DNA of 40,590 bases from a virus, in the IMG/VR virus record IMGVR_UViG_3300013116_000020, positions 1 through 40,590 of that record; one strand, 5' to 3'. A program made the translations under genes and the position numbers. Within the stretch, counting starts at the first letter, position 1; each line of letters opens with the position of its first letter. Of the stretch, positions 21,807 to 29,774 are shown piece by piece. Below the pieces are notes generated by a model. It was not told the origin of the DNA, did no database searches, and saw nothing but the letters and a program-made list of their open reading frames with translations.

Positions 21807-22128
21807 AATGATTTACCTTTCGGGTTATTAGTTATGATCCGCAGGGACACTTGGATGGCCACCGGCGGCATCAAGGCAATGGGTTATGACTTCCCCACAC
21901 CTTGCCGCCCGTGACCGCTCGCCCGTTACGGCAAGCACCTCCTAAGAGGCAATCCGGTTTACAACAATAGTTTTTCACGGAAACCAACGTGCCGCTCGAC
22001 TTCGGAAAGGTTCAGGATCGAACCCATAATGCCGAGAGAATCCCCGCCAGTTTGTTGACCAGCTGGATTCGCGGTTGACAGCCGCTCTCTGTAATAGTAT
22101 GTACGGAGTCAAAAAAAATAACTGAAAA
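21807..22128. other. Divergent promoter region between the two arms
   Basis: There are 322 bp without a credible gene between the leftward and rightward arms. GGCGGCA (21864-21870) can pair with TGCCGCC (21903-21909), while the overlapping CTTGCCG (21901-21907) can pair with CGGCAAG (21929-21935), so two hairpins exclude each other. A rightward promoter candidate lies at 22075-22103. A T-arm-like GGTTCGATCC near 22012-22025 does not form a tRNA. Confidence 0.6.
22075..22103 (+). promoter_or_regulatory. Candidate promoter for the structural arm
   Basis: A perfect TTGACA (22075-22080) is followed after 17 bp by TATGTA (22098-22103). A second GTTGAC lies exactly 21 bp upstream, and CCAGCTGG is between them, possibly an operator. 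The candidate ends 25 bp before the terminase small subunit gene. Confidence 0.45.
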
Positions 22129-22527
22129 ATGCCAAAGATTGCCCAACCAACCAAAATGCCACCGATTCCCGAGGCCTCAACCAACGCCTTAATCGAAGCA
22201 ATCCGCGATGGACTAAGCCTGCCATCCGCCTGCAAATTTACGGAGCTTTCGCTGCCTCAGGTTGAGAAATGGATTCGTATTTACCCCGCACTCAAAATGG
22301 CTGTGGAGAAGGCTGGAGCCGACCATGAGCATCGAATGATCCAATTAGCCGAGAATCACGCCGCCAAGGATGGGAAACTAGCCATAGCCATCCTCGAACG
22401 CCGCCACTCGCAATGGAATAAGACTGAGAAGCAGGAAGTTAAGCAGTCAGCCACCGGCACAGTGTCGCCCGAGCTTCTGAAGGCCCTCACCGCCGCCCCC
22501 GAACGAGTGAAACCCCAGCGAAACTGA
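22129..22527 (+). CDS. terS: Terminase small subunit
   Basis: A 132-residue protein directly before the large subunit. LIEAIRDGLSLPSACKFTEL and SLPQVEKWIRIYPALKMAVEKA give the helix-turn-helix and following helix of phage small terminases, which recognise the packaging site. A central coiled-coil segment (EHRMIQLAENHAAKDGKLAI) would build the ring, and the RRHSQWNKTEKQEV stretch is typical of the family. The C-terminal tail likely contacts TerL. No good ribosome binding site is present; GGAG lies 20 bases away. It is followed by an unusual C-tract spacer. Confidence 0.8.
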   Translation: MPKIAQPTKMPPIPEASTNALIEAIRDGLSLPSACKFTELSLPQVEKWIRIYPALKMAVEKAGADHEHRMIQLAENHAAKDGKLAIAILERRHSQWNKTEKQEVKQSATGTVSPELLKALTAAPERVKPQRN

Positions 22528-22530
22528 CTA

Positions 22531-22573
22531 CCCCCCTCCCCCCAAGTGGCCCCCCTATATAAATATACCCCCC
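22531..22573. repeat. Four C6 tracts between terminase genes (G-quadruplex/i-motif candidate)
   Basis: Exactly six Cs occur at 22531-22536, 22538-22543, 22550-22555 and 22568-22573, separated by 1, 6 and 12 bases, the last being TATATAAATATA. The minus strand thus has four G6 runs able to form a G-quadruplex. The region is non-coding and lies 25 bp before the large subunit start. Confidence 0.9.
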
Positions 22574-22597
22574 TCAAATTATCGGAGTACCAAAAAA

Positions 22598-24094
22598 GTG
22601 CCCCTTAGATTAAAGAAACCCCTGAGAAGTGCGAAAGTTTCGGCCAAAGTGGCTGAGGAAATACGAGGAACCGTCACCAAAAAGGGGGATAAGAAGCTGA
22701 GTAAGGCTGCATTAGTGCAGAGAGCGGCCTATTTGGAGAACTTCCCTGAGATGTTTTTGGGCATGAAGCCGTATGCGTGGCAGAAACGCGTTCTAAGCGA
22801 TCTTAATTTCAAGGAGAGTAAAGTGGCCATGAAGGCTGCAAACGGCTCAGGAAAGACCGCTGTGGTCGCAGCAAGCGCGGTTCTGTGGCACATGATGAGG
22901 TTCCCGCACAGTTTGACGATTACGACTGCTGGGGTATGGCGTCAGGTGGAGGATCAGTTATGGCCCAGCTTGCGTAAGTATGTTTCTAGGTTAGGCGATG
23001 GGTGGCGTGTGACTAGCAGTGAGATTGAGCATCAGAATGGTTCGAGGGCTATTGGGTTTAGTACGAATGATGCTGGTAAGTTTGAGGGTTGGCATAGGCA
23101 GGGGCCGAGCGACAACCTTATGATGATCGTGGATGAGGCCAAGACTGTGCCTGATGCTATTTACGAGGCTATTGCGCGGTGTCAGCCTAGTCGGTTGCTA
23201 GTGATGTCAAGTCCCGGCGGGCCGTCCGGTGCGTTCTACAAAGCCTTTACTAAGGAGGCGAGCTTTTGGGATACGCATAGTGTGACTGCATTTGATTGCC
23301 CGCATATACCGCAGAGTTGGATTGATGAGCAGACGGAGAAGTGGGGTATTGAGCATCCGTTGGTGCGTTCGATGATTTACGGTGAGTTCATGGACTTGGG
23401 TTCTGAGAACCTTGTGATTCCGTTTAACTCTGTGCAGTTCTGTTACAGCAACCCTCCGAGCAAGAAGAGTGGGGGGAAGATAGCCTTTTGCGACTTTGCT
23501 GCTGGTGGGGATGAGAACGTGCTGTGTGTACGGGAGGGCAACGAGGTATTACCCCTTAAATGCTGGAAGGAGCGGAACACTATGGACACGGTGGGGCGGT
23601 TCATTATGGAGTTCCGTAAATATGGGTTGGATGCCTGTAATGTTTACGCTGATGCTGGTGGCCTTGGAATACCGATGTGTGATGCTTTGGCTGAAGCGGG
23701 GTGGACGGTCAATAGGGTTAACAATGGGGCAAGGGCTAACAATGATCGGTACTACGGGAACAGGGGTGCGGAGATGTGGTATGAGTCTGCCCGTATGATT
23801 GAGAAGGGTGAAATACGTTTACCCGAAGATGACCTTTTAGTTGAGCAGCTTACAACGCGATTGGGTAAGACGAACAGCAAGGGTAAGTTAATGCTTGAGA
23901 GCAAGGACGATATGCGATCCAGAGGGGTTAGTTCACCTGACCGTGCCGATGCTTTAGTTGGGTGTCTCGCTTGTGGGGGTATTAACAACCTTGCTGTTCG
24001 CACACCTCGCAAGAGCCTGTTTGATTTGATATGGCCTGAAGAGGACGAAGGGTTCGGTACTCAGTACGGCATTAAGGGAATGGATACGGGGTGA
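22598..24094 (+). CDS. terL: Terminase large subunit
   Basis: A 498-residue protein starting at GTG 22598, with GGAG 10 bases upstream. The ATPase domain has Walker A AANGSGKT (80-87) and Walker B MMIVDEA (D179, E180). The C-terminal nuclease has FCDFAAGGDEN (D299), a conserved YADAGGLGIP block near residue 350 and a final DRADALVG with Asp, as in the RNase H-like phage terminase nuclease. It powers translocation of DNA into the procapsid and cuts it. Its stop overlaps the next gene as GTGA. Confidence 0.95.
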   Translation: MPLRLKKPLRSAKVSAKVAEEIRGTVTKKGDKKLSKAALVQRAAYLENFPEMFLGMKPYAWQKRVLSDLNFKESKVAMKAANGSGKTAVVAASAVLWHMMRFPHSLTITTAGVWRQVEDQLWPSLRKYVSRLGDGWRVTSSEIEHQNGSRAIGFSTNDAGKFEGWHRQGPSDNLMMIVDEAKTVPDAIYEAIARCQPSRLLVMSSPGGPSGAFYKAFTKEASFWDTHSVTAFDCPHIPQSWIDEQTEKWGIEHPLVRSMIYGEFMDLGSENLVIPFNSVQFCYSNPPSKKSGGKIAFCDFAAGGDENVLCVREGNEVLPLKCWKERNTMDTVGRFIMEFRKYGLDACNVYADAGGLGIPMCDALAEAGWTVNRVNNGARANNDRYYGNRGAEMWYESARMIEKGEIRLPEDDLLVEQLTTRLGKTNSKGKLMLESKDDMRSRGVSSPDRADALVGCLACGGINNLAVRTPRKSLFDLIWPEEDEGFGTQYGIKGMDTG

Positions 24095-24369
24095 GCGGTA
24101 AGGTACGCAGCCATAATTTCAGCACCGGAAAGTTCTCTATTTACATTGAGGACATAGAGGGGCTGTGCTGTGACCCCGATGCCCCGCCCGACGATGAGAA
24201 GTCCATCACTATAAGCCCAAGGCTGAAAGGCCGAAGAAGGTTGGAGGTTATCATACATGAATGCCTCCATGCCGAGTACCCCTCGATAAAAGATAACCCT
24301 GAAGAAGAGTGGGTAGACCAAGCTGCCATAAACATCTCAAAGCTCCTTTGGCGAATGGGATATAGATAA
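24091..24369 (+). CDS. Small zincin-like (HExxH) phage protein
   Basis: A 92-residue protein with GTG start overlapping the terminase stop. Its helix LEVIIHECLHAEY carries HExxH (H56-E57-C58-L59-H60), and the ending ISKLLWRMGYR matches small phage proteins with an HE-x-x-H-A helix and an LLWRLGYR end, often near terminase genes. The motif suggests a zinc-dependent peptidase or a structural zinc site; no substrate is known. It is cotranscribed with the terminase, and a second NTCTA array follows directly after its stop. Confidence 0.65.
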   Translation: MSGKVRSHNFSTGKFSIYIEDIEGLCCDPDAPPDDEKSITISPRLKGRRRLEVIIHECLHAEYPSIKDNPEEEWVDQAAINISKLLWRMGYR

Positions 24370-24376
24370 TAATGTA

Positions 24377-24406
24377 ATCTACTCTACTCTACTCTAATCT
24401 AATCTA
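24377..24406. repeat. NTCTA pentamer array, six units (locus 2)
   Basis: Six perfect NTCTA units (N = A,C,C,C,A,A) followed by TTCTC. It shares a 16-base identical stretch (TAATCTAATCTATTCT) with locus 1, in the same orientation on the plus strand although the flanking genes have opposite directions. Confidence 0.9.
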
Positions 24407-24413
24407 TTCTCAC

Positions 24414-24438
24414 CGGAGTATTTTGGAGGAACTTGGAG
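24414..24438. repeat. Three (C/T)GGAG boxes at 10-bp period (locus 2)
   Basis: CGGAG at 24414 and TGGAG at 24424 and 24434 repeat the one-turn spacing of locus 1. It thus copies both the array and the boxes, with a shorter spacer between them. Confidence 0.85.
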
Positions 24439-24502
24439 AAAGATAAATAAGATTGAAACTGTGCGGTTTTGCTAATAGGTATATTGAGGTGCGGGGCGCA
24501 TG

Positions 24503-24567
24503 GTGTGCGGAGAGATTCCGTAACGGCCTTTGTCTCTGGAGGTTCTTGAAACAAAGCTGCCGCACAC
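24503..24567 (+). promoter_or_regulatory. Long inverted pair in the leader of the spanin-like genes
   Basis: GTGTGCGG (24503-24510) is complementary to CCGCACAC (24560-24567), and inner TTTGT/ACAAA pair further. The loop exposes GGAGG (24538-24542). The structure ends 6 bp before the ATG at 24574, which has no nearby ribosome binding site, so it may place or control ribosome access (inference). Confidence 0.45.
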
Positions 24568-24573
24568 TTTGAC

Positions 24574-24735
24574 ATGGGCTGGATAGAAGGAATTTTAAGT
24601 GTGGCTGGTGCGGGGCTTGGGATTTGGCTCTGGTGGCTGAACAACCGTGCTGCTACAAAGAAAGAAATAAAGGAACAGAATGCAGCTAAAGTTCATAGCG
24701 ATACTGCTGACATTATTGACGACGAGTTGCGGTAG
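24574..24735 (+). CDS. Small membrane protein (possible inner spanin or holin)
   Basis: A 53-residue protein. Residues about 4-22 (IEGILSVAGAGLGIWLWWL) are one transmembrane helix, followed by a charged tail (TKKEIKEQNAAKVHSDTAD). The next gene begins inside it in another frame and has a lipoprotein-like signal, the arrangement of overlapping inner and outer spanin genes. At 53 residues it is shorter than known inner spanins, so it could instead be a holin-like or accessory membrane protein. No ribosome binding site is obvious, but a structured leader precedes it. Confidence 0.5.
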   Translation: MGWIEGILSVAGAGLGIWLWWLNNRAATKKEIKEQNAAKVHSDTADIIDDELR

Positions 24736-24907
24736 CCTGAAACCACTGCCCATTACCCGATTGCCAGAGGGTAACGTGAAGAGGTTAATGGAGCTACCTG
24801 AGTTCAGTAACGTCAAGGATTCAAGCCCAGAGGTAAAGCGTTGGGCCAAAGAGGCACTTCACACAGTCAACGATCTGGAATTTAACATAAGGAAAGAAGA
24901 TGAGTAG
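24680..24907 (+). CDS. Lipoprotein (possible outer spanin)
   Basis: A 75-residue protein with AAGGAA just upstream. The N-terminus (MQLKFIAILLTLLTTSCGS) is a signal peptide ending in a lipobox-like TTSC. The mature part (KPLPITRLPEGNVKRLMEL) is short and Pro-containing, followed by a charged helix (SPEVKRWAKEALHTVND). It overlaps the small membrane protein gene by 56 bp and the portal gene by 8 bp. A lipid-anchored outer partner of the upstream protein is the likely role; a structural tail lipoprotein is possible. Confidence 0.55.
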   Translation: MQLKFIAILLTLLTTSCGSLKPLPITRLPEGNVKRLMELPEFSNVKDSSPEVKRWAKEALHTVNDLEFNIRKEDE

Positions 24908-26759
24908 CAGAAGCGAGCTATACGATAAAGTCGTCAGGGACATCAAAGACCGCAACCGCTGGGAACAGCGTCAGTCGCTTTGGTACGAGATGAGGCATTA
25001 CGGACTTCGCAGGAAGAACAAGCCTTGGAACAATGCCAGCGACCTGCACTTCCCACTAGCCGATTCAGTCATCGAAAGGCTGAAGCCGTTTTACTATATG
25101 CAGATTGTCGGTATGGACACCATCGCTTCGTTCGTGCCAATGCGCCAGCAGGACGGTGGGCTGACAGTTACCGCCGAGCGTTGGTTCGACTACCAGATGA
25201 AGGAGCGCACCAACTTCCTCACCGAATCACTCACTTGGATAGACAACTGCCTCATGTCCGGACGCGCAGTGATTAAGGTCTATTGGGACGAGAAGAAGAA
25301 GCGGGCTATGTACGACTCGATTGATCCAATGATGATCGTCGTTCCAGACAAGACTAAGAATCTTCAGGATGCAGAACGAATCGTACATATAATGCAAATG
25401 ACCACAGAAGCGTTCGCCAAGAACCCTATGTACGCTGGTGTGGATATTGACCTAGTGCAGACCAAGAGAGTCGCAATCAATAGCAATGATAGGGAAGATA
25501 AGATTTTCCGCCGAGAAGGATTGAACAACAACTCGGACAAATCCAAGATTATCGTTTGGGAGGTTTACCAGCGAGAAGGTGATAAGATTAAGGTTGAGTC
25601 CTTCTGCCCTGAAATTCCCGAAATGAATCTTCGCCCGCCGATGGAGCTAGACTACAACCACGGGGAGTTTCCATTCGTAGACTTTTCATACGAGGTTAAA
25701 GACAAGGGTTGGTTCTCACCTCGCGGCGTTTGTGAAATCGTTGGGCCATTCGAGGCTTCGCTCTGCAAGATGTGGAACGAGAAGCATGACGCGATGACTC
25801 TGTTCAACCGCCCGATGTTTAAGACGGACAGAGACATTCCCAACAGCAGCAACCTAAGACTTTCCCCAGCCCAAATCCTCCCAGTGGGAATTGCACCAGT
25901 ACCAATGTCCCAGCCACCTATCAGTTGGGACACGGAAATAAATATGACCCGCGTTATTGCCGAGCAGCGTATTGGTATGCCCGACTTCGGAGCGCAGTCA
26001 ATGTACGACAATAAGGGAGATCGGAGAACTGCAACCGAGATAAATGCAATAACCGGACTCATGGCAGAGTCCAACGATTTGCGGGCCAGAGTGTTTAGGC
26101 TTTCCCTAGGGGATGTTTATAGACAGACTTGGGAACTCTACCTGCAATACAACAAGGAAGAGTTGGAGTTTAGATACCGTGAGGACACGGGGCAAATTGA
26201 TCCGGAAGCGTTCTTTGGTGATTACGTTATCGAACCGAAGGGCGGGCCTGACAGTCAGAACCGAGGGCTTAAACTTCAGCAAGCTATGCAAAGGAAGCAG
26301 TTGTTTGCTGGATCGCCTTTCATCAATCAGGCAGAACTTGACCGCTCTATTCTGGAGTTGGATGATCCCAGCCTTGTGCGCCGTATGTTCCTCGATCCTC
26401 AAATGAGGCAGCAACATGAAGCGTTGGAGGAGGCTAATAATATATCAATCATCGAAACCGGCTTCCCAGTGCCGGTCAAAGGCAATGAACAATTTGAGTT
26501 ACGCATCGGTGTCTTGGTGCAGTACCTCGACAATAAGATGGGCGACGGCGAGGAAGTATCTGAGAGGACGCAACAACTAATCGTTCAGCGTATCCAAGAA
26601 CTACTTAGTGCTTACGAGCAGGTCGATCCGCAAGGGGCAAAGTTACTGAGCCAGAGTTTAGCGCAGTCGGCGGCATCACTGATGCAAGACCGTCAGGCAA
26701 TGGCAACAGAAACTCAGGATGGTCAACAAGGAGTACCAGCAGAAGTATTACCAAGCTAA
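24900..26759 (+). CDS. Portal protein
   Basis: A 619-residue protein with the podoviral portal pattern: an N-terminal WEQRQSLWYEMRHYGL region, a conserved ASDLHFPLADSVIERLKP segment, and a central EVYQREGDKIKVESF / PFVDFSYEVKDKGWFSPRG portion. A later DRRTATEINAI stretch matches portal proteins that build the dodecameric ring at the packaging vertex. The C-terminus (QQLIVQRIQELL then a Gln-rich tail) fits the crown helices. It starts 8 bp inside the lipoprotein gene. Its end overlaps the HNH gene by 41 bp. Confidence 0.9.
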   Translation: MSSRSELYDKVVRDIKDRNRWEQRQSLWYEMRHYGLRRKNKPWNNASDLHFPLADSVIERLKPFYYMQIVGMDTIASFVPMRQQDGGLTVTAERWFDYQMKERTNFLTESLTWIDNCLMSGRAVIKVYWDEKKKRAMYDSIDPMMIVVPDKTKNLQDAERIVHIMQMTTEAFAKNPMYAGVDIDLVQTKRVAINSNDREDKIFRREGLNNNSDKSKIIVWEVYQREGDKIKVESFCPEIPEMNLRPPMELDYNHGEFPFVDFSYEVKDKGWFSPRGVCEIVGPFEASLCKMWNEKHDAMTLFNRPMFKTDRDIPNSSNLRLSPAQILPVGIAPVPMSQPPISWDTEINMTRVIAEQRIGMPDFGAQSMYDNKGDRRTATEINAITGLMAESNDLRARVFRLSLGDVYRQTWELYLQYNKEELEFRYREDTGQIDPEAFFGDYVIEPKGGPDSQNRGLKLQQAMQRKQLFAGSPFINQAELDRSILELDDPSLVRRMFLDPQMRQQHEALEEANNISIIETGFPVPVKGNEQFELRIGVLVQYLDNKMGDGEEVSERTQQLIVQRIQELLSAYEQVDPQGAKLLSQSLAQSAASLMQDRQAMATETQDGQQGVPAEVLPS

Positions 26760-27294
26760 CAGAGAAAAGATAATAGAGAGAAGCAAGAAGTATTACTCAG
26801 AGAACAAAGAAAAAATAAGGGAGCAGCAACGGAAATACTACGAAAGGAACAAGGAGCAAATCGCTTTTCAGCGGTCACAGTATTACCTTGCCAATCGGGA
26901 TAAGATAAGGATAAAGCAATCCGAGTATTACAAAACCTACAAAGACATTATCAATACTCGTCGCGTTGCGTACATAAACAAAACTCCCTATGCTAGAATG
27001 ATAAAGAACCTCAGAAGCAGGTTAAGTTCTATCATAAAGAATAAAAGCAGAAAGACAATGGACTTGGTTGGGTGTGACAGAAAGCACCTAGTAGCGCACC
27101 TAGAGGTTCAGTTTGAAAAGGGAATGACATGGGACAACTACGGGGAATGGGCAATAGATCATCACATTCCAATAAGCGCATTTAACTTTGATAATAAGAA
27201 AGAATTGCGAGCCTGTTGGCACTTCAGCAACTTGAAGCCGATGTGGGCTAGTGATAACCTGAGAAAAGGAAATAAGATATGCTTAGAAAGATAA
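26719..27294 (+). CDS. HNH homing-type endonuclease
   Basis: A 191-residue protein. The N-terminal 80 residues are five imperfect 13-14 residue repeats built on YYxxNREKI (KYYQANREKI, KYYSENKEKI, KYYERNKEQI, QYYLANRDKI). The C-terminal domain has WAIDHHIP (145-151), NLKPMW (N171) and ASDN (N180), the HNH catalytic arrangement. It lies between portal and a head gene and overlaps both neighbours, as free-standing homing endonucleases do. The base composition looks more AT-rich than the portal, suggesting later arrival (inference). Confidence 0.8.
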   Translation: MVNKEYQQKYYQANREKIIERSKKYYSENKEKIREQQRKYYERNKEQIAFQRSQYYLANRDKIRIKQSEYYKTYKDIINTRRVAYINKTPYARMIKNLRSRLSSIIKNKSRKTMDLVGCDRKHLVAHLEVQFEKGMTWDNYGEWAIDHHIPISAFNFDNKKELRACWHFSNLKPMWASDNLRKGNKICLER

Positions 27295-27602
27295 GGGCAA
27301 TGCGGGCTTTCGCCAGAGAAGTACAATGGACAGATGAACCGGAATGGAGGCAGGAGGACGCAAAGGCGTTAACCCTGTTCTTTGATACCGAAGCCGGTGG
27401 TAGGCTCAGAAAGATACTACTTAATATGGTAGTTAGAACTAATTCGCAGTGCATCCAGAACAAAAAAGACCTTGAGTTTGAGGCTGGATTTGCTAATGGT
27501 TTTAAAGGTGCTGTTGCTAGTCTTGAAGGGCTTAGTAATACTCACCTATACGGAGATCAGGAAGATGCCGCGCCTGACTACTCCGAGCTAATGCGGCAAT
27601 GA
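27279..27602 (+). CDS. Small head-region protein, unknown function
   Basis: A 107-residue protein with AAAAGGAA upstream of its ATG and a 16-bp overlap with the HNH gene. The N-terminal basic helix (MLRKIRAMRAFAREV) is followed by W-rich WTDEPEWRQEDAKALTLFF, a GRLRKILLNMVV segment and a Gly-containing AGFANGFKGAVASLEGL helix. Position between portal and scaffold, and this domain order, recall small phage head proteins of unknown function. It may be a head assembly or minor capsid protein. Confidence 0.6.
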   Translation: MLRKIRAMRAFAREVQWTDEPEWRQEDAKALTLFFDTEAGGRLRKILLNMVVRTNSQCIQNKKDLEFEAGFANGFKGAVASLEGLSNTHLYGDQEDAAPDYSELMRQ

Positions 27603-27703
27603 CATTTTTAGTTCGAGTGTCGGAACTGGGAATGAATCTGTAGACACATCGCAGGGGGTGAGCAAGTGCGGCACTCTCTGAGAAAATGCACTAAAGAGTA
27701 ACC

Positions 27704-28696
27704 ATGAGCGAAGAAAATGAAGTGTTAACTATTGAGCAGCTACAGAACATGGCTGCTGAACAGGATCAACTGTCGGGCTACGACGAGGGTTCACACCCAG
27801 CGATGCAAGGCCCGCAGGAGACTCAGGCAAGATTAGAGAAGCAGAAGTCTGCAACTGATACCGCTGATTCGGAATCGGTTAAGGCTGACTCTGCCGAAGC
27901 TACTAAGCCAGAGGATAAGGCTCCTGATAAGGGTTCCGATAAGGAGTCCGAAGCAGACCTTGCCAAAGGCCCGCCTGAAGTTGACACCAGTTCTTTGAAA
28001 GCAGGGGAGTCGGATGACAAGATGGAAAAGTCTGAGAAAAGGCTTAACGAGTCTTGGAAGAAGGTAAATTCCCAGAAAGAGGAAAACAGAAAAATTCGGG
28101 AAGAGCTTGAGGATTTAAGGGAACAACTTAATGAAAAAGCTAAACCCGAAAAGTATCTGGACGAGGACGGCAATTCCGCCGACGACTATGAAGCCGCAGC
28201 TAAAAACTTCGAGGCTGAAGGTGAGATGGCATTAGCACAACAAGCTAGGGCACTCGCAGCAGAGGTTGAGGAGAAGGCGAAAGGTGATGCAACCAATCGA
28301 GTTGAGCGCACTTTCAAACGGGAGTGGGCAGATAACTTCGACAGGGCAGCGGAGTCTTACCCTGAGCTATCGGAACCAGAGTCGCCATTTAGGAATGCCG
28401 TGGACAAGATGATCCGCGATAGGCCCGTCCTTGCCACCTATTCTGAGGGAATACTTGATGCCGCTGACTTGGTAGCTATGCAGATTAAAGCCGGACAATC
28501 AACCGAACTCCAAAACCAGATCGCCTCCTTGAAAGAGGAAAACGGTGATCTACGAAATAAACTATCCATTGGTGGCTCCGATCCGGTTGGCTCCACTGCT
28601 GGCCCAGCGTCATTTGATGATATGTCTGCGTCTGAACAATTCGCAGAACTCAAGAGACGGGCAGCAGAAGTTGACGCCTCCCACGGTGGTTACTGA
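27704..28696 (+). CDS. Scaffolding protein
   Basis: A 330-residue, very acidic, low-complexity protein (Glu, Lys, Asp and Ser rich) with a long central coiled coil (WKKVNSQKEENRKIREELED). A C-terminal helix region (IASLKEENGDLRNKL) lies before a compact end (PASFDDMSASEQFAELKRR) that likely contacts the capsid. It comes directly before the major capsid gene, the usual place of the scaffold, which shapes the procapsid and then leaves. No protease gene was seen nearby. Confidence 0.75.
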   Translation: MSEENEVLTIEQLQNMAAEQDQLSGYDEGSHPAMQGPQETQARLEKQKSATDTADSESVKADSAEATKPEDKAPDKGSDKESEADLAKGPPEVDTSSLKAGESDDKMEKSEKRLNESWKKVNSQKEENRKIREELEDLREQLNEKAKPEKYLDEDGNSADDYEAAAKNFEAEGEMALAQQARALAAEVEEKAKGDATNRVERTFKREWADNFDRAAESYPELSEPESPFRNAVDKMIRDRPVLATYSEGILDAADLVAMQIKAGQSTELQNQIASLKEENGDLRNKLSIGGSDPVGSTAGPASFDDMSASEQFAELKRRAAEVDASHGGY

Positions 28697-28718
28697 TGGG
28701 GAAAGTGCATAGACCATT

Positions 28719-29723
28719 ATGGCTACAGTAAAAACTAATAATCCAGCGTCGATTAACAATCAATATCAGACGTACTTCAGCAAGCAACTGCTGGACTACG
28801 CGGTTCAGGCTTTGCGTAAAGCGGAGTTTGGTCAGACGGCCCCGTTGCCGAAAAATGCAGGAGCGCAATCCATCCGGTTCTTCCGGTTCGGTGAGCCGTC
28901 TGCTGCTTCTGTCCAAGACCTTACGGAAGGCTCGGCAATCAGCGAAAGCAACTACCGCGAACTCTCACTTGAGAACGTGGATGCTACGTTGAATCAAATC
29001 GGACAGGTCATCGCGGTGACTGACGTTCTTAACGCTACCAGCCTTTTGAACATCATGTCGCAAGCCGTTAAGACCAACGGTGAAGATGCCGCTCTCAAGT
29101 GCGATACTATCGTGCGTGACGAGTTGGTGAACAATGGTGACTCCGATGAGTCCGATGACCGCACCAAGCGTTATGCTCAAGCCTCAACTACTTGGGCCGA
29201 ACTCGCTGCTGCCTCGAATGCCAATGGCAAAATTACTGCTGTTGACCTTCTTGATAGCGTGACCCAACTCAAGATCAATCGCGCTCCGCAAATCAGCGGG
29301 CATTATGTGATGATCTCCCCGCCCCATGTGACTCGCGACCTGATGAATAACACTGATTGGTTGGAAGCTCACAAGTACAGTGCCGTCCAAGGTCTGTTCA
29401 AGGGTGAGGTGGGTGCGTTCCACGGTGTTAAAGTCATCGAGGATACCAACCCCTACGTTGAGGATGCGAGTGGTGCCAAGGGTACACACGTTACGTCCGG
29501 TGGCGAAATCTACTCGTCCTTCGTGATGGGTGGTAACGCATTCGGTATTCCCGCACTGTCCGGTGAGTCTCCCAAGTCTCCCGCAGTGATGATTACTGAT
29601 ACGCCCGACAAGAGTGACCCGTTGAACCAAACGACCACTATCGGTTGGAAAGCGTACTACTGCGCCAAGGTGCTGAACTCGAACTACTTCACGGTTCTAC
29701 GTTCTCGCACTGAGTATGCGTAA
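28719..29723 (+). CDS. Major capsid protein, N4-gp56 family
   Basis: A 334-residue protein. The block from YFSKQLLDYAVQALRKA to LPKNAGAQSIRFFRFGEP, followed by LTEGSAISESNYREL and the ATLNQIGQVIAVTDVL region, matches the N4-gp56 capsid family (HK97-like fold). A basic N-arm-like start and a C-terminal strand (GWKAYYCAKVLNSNYF) complete the fold. It is followed by a strong terminator, which would allow its messenger to be more abundant than the tail genes. Confidence 0.9.
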   Translation: MATVKTNNPASINNQYQTYFSKQLLDYAVQALRKAEFGQTAPLPKNAGAQSIRFFRFGEPSAASVQDLTEGSAISESNYRELSLENVDATLNQIGQVIAVTDVLNATSLLNIMSQAVKTNGEDAALKCDTIVRDELVNNGDSDESDDRTKRYAQASTTWAELAAASNANGKITAVDLLDSVTQLKINRAPQISGHYVMISPPHVTRDLMNNTDWLEAHKYSAVQGLFKGEVGAFHGVKVIEDTNPYVEDASGAKGTHVTSGGEIYSSFVMGGNAFGIPALSGESPKSPAVMITDTPDKSDPLNQTTTIGWKAYYCAKVLNSNYFTVLRSRTEYA

Positions 29724-29734
29724 GAATAATCAAA

Positions 29735-29774
29735 GGGGTGGGGGAGCGTAACAACTCCCTCGCCCCCATTTATT
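29735..29774 (+). terminator. Terminator after the major capsid gene
   Basis: GGGGTGGGGGAG (29735-29746) pairs with CTCCCTCGCCCC (29755-29766) over 12 bp, including two G-U pairs, with an 8-base loop. The weak ATTTATT that follows ends at the next ATG (29775). It probably reduces rather than abolishes readthrough into the tail genes. Confidence 0.85.

Noticed and set aside
21444-21858. 11-bp inverted pair CCATCCAAGTG / CACTTGGATGG around the 21474-21806 gene
   Set aside because: Several such 11-bp pairs are expected by chance within 400 bp in a 40-kb sequence, and there is no further terminal homology to suggest a mobile unit.
22005-22040. T-arm-like GGTTCGATCC on the minus strand, possible tRNA
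   Set aside because: The flanking bases do not form the 5-bp T stem, and no anticodon arm or acceptor stem was found around it.
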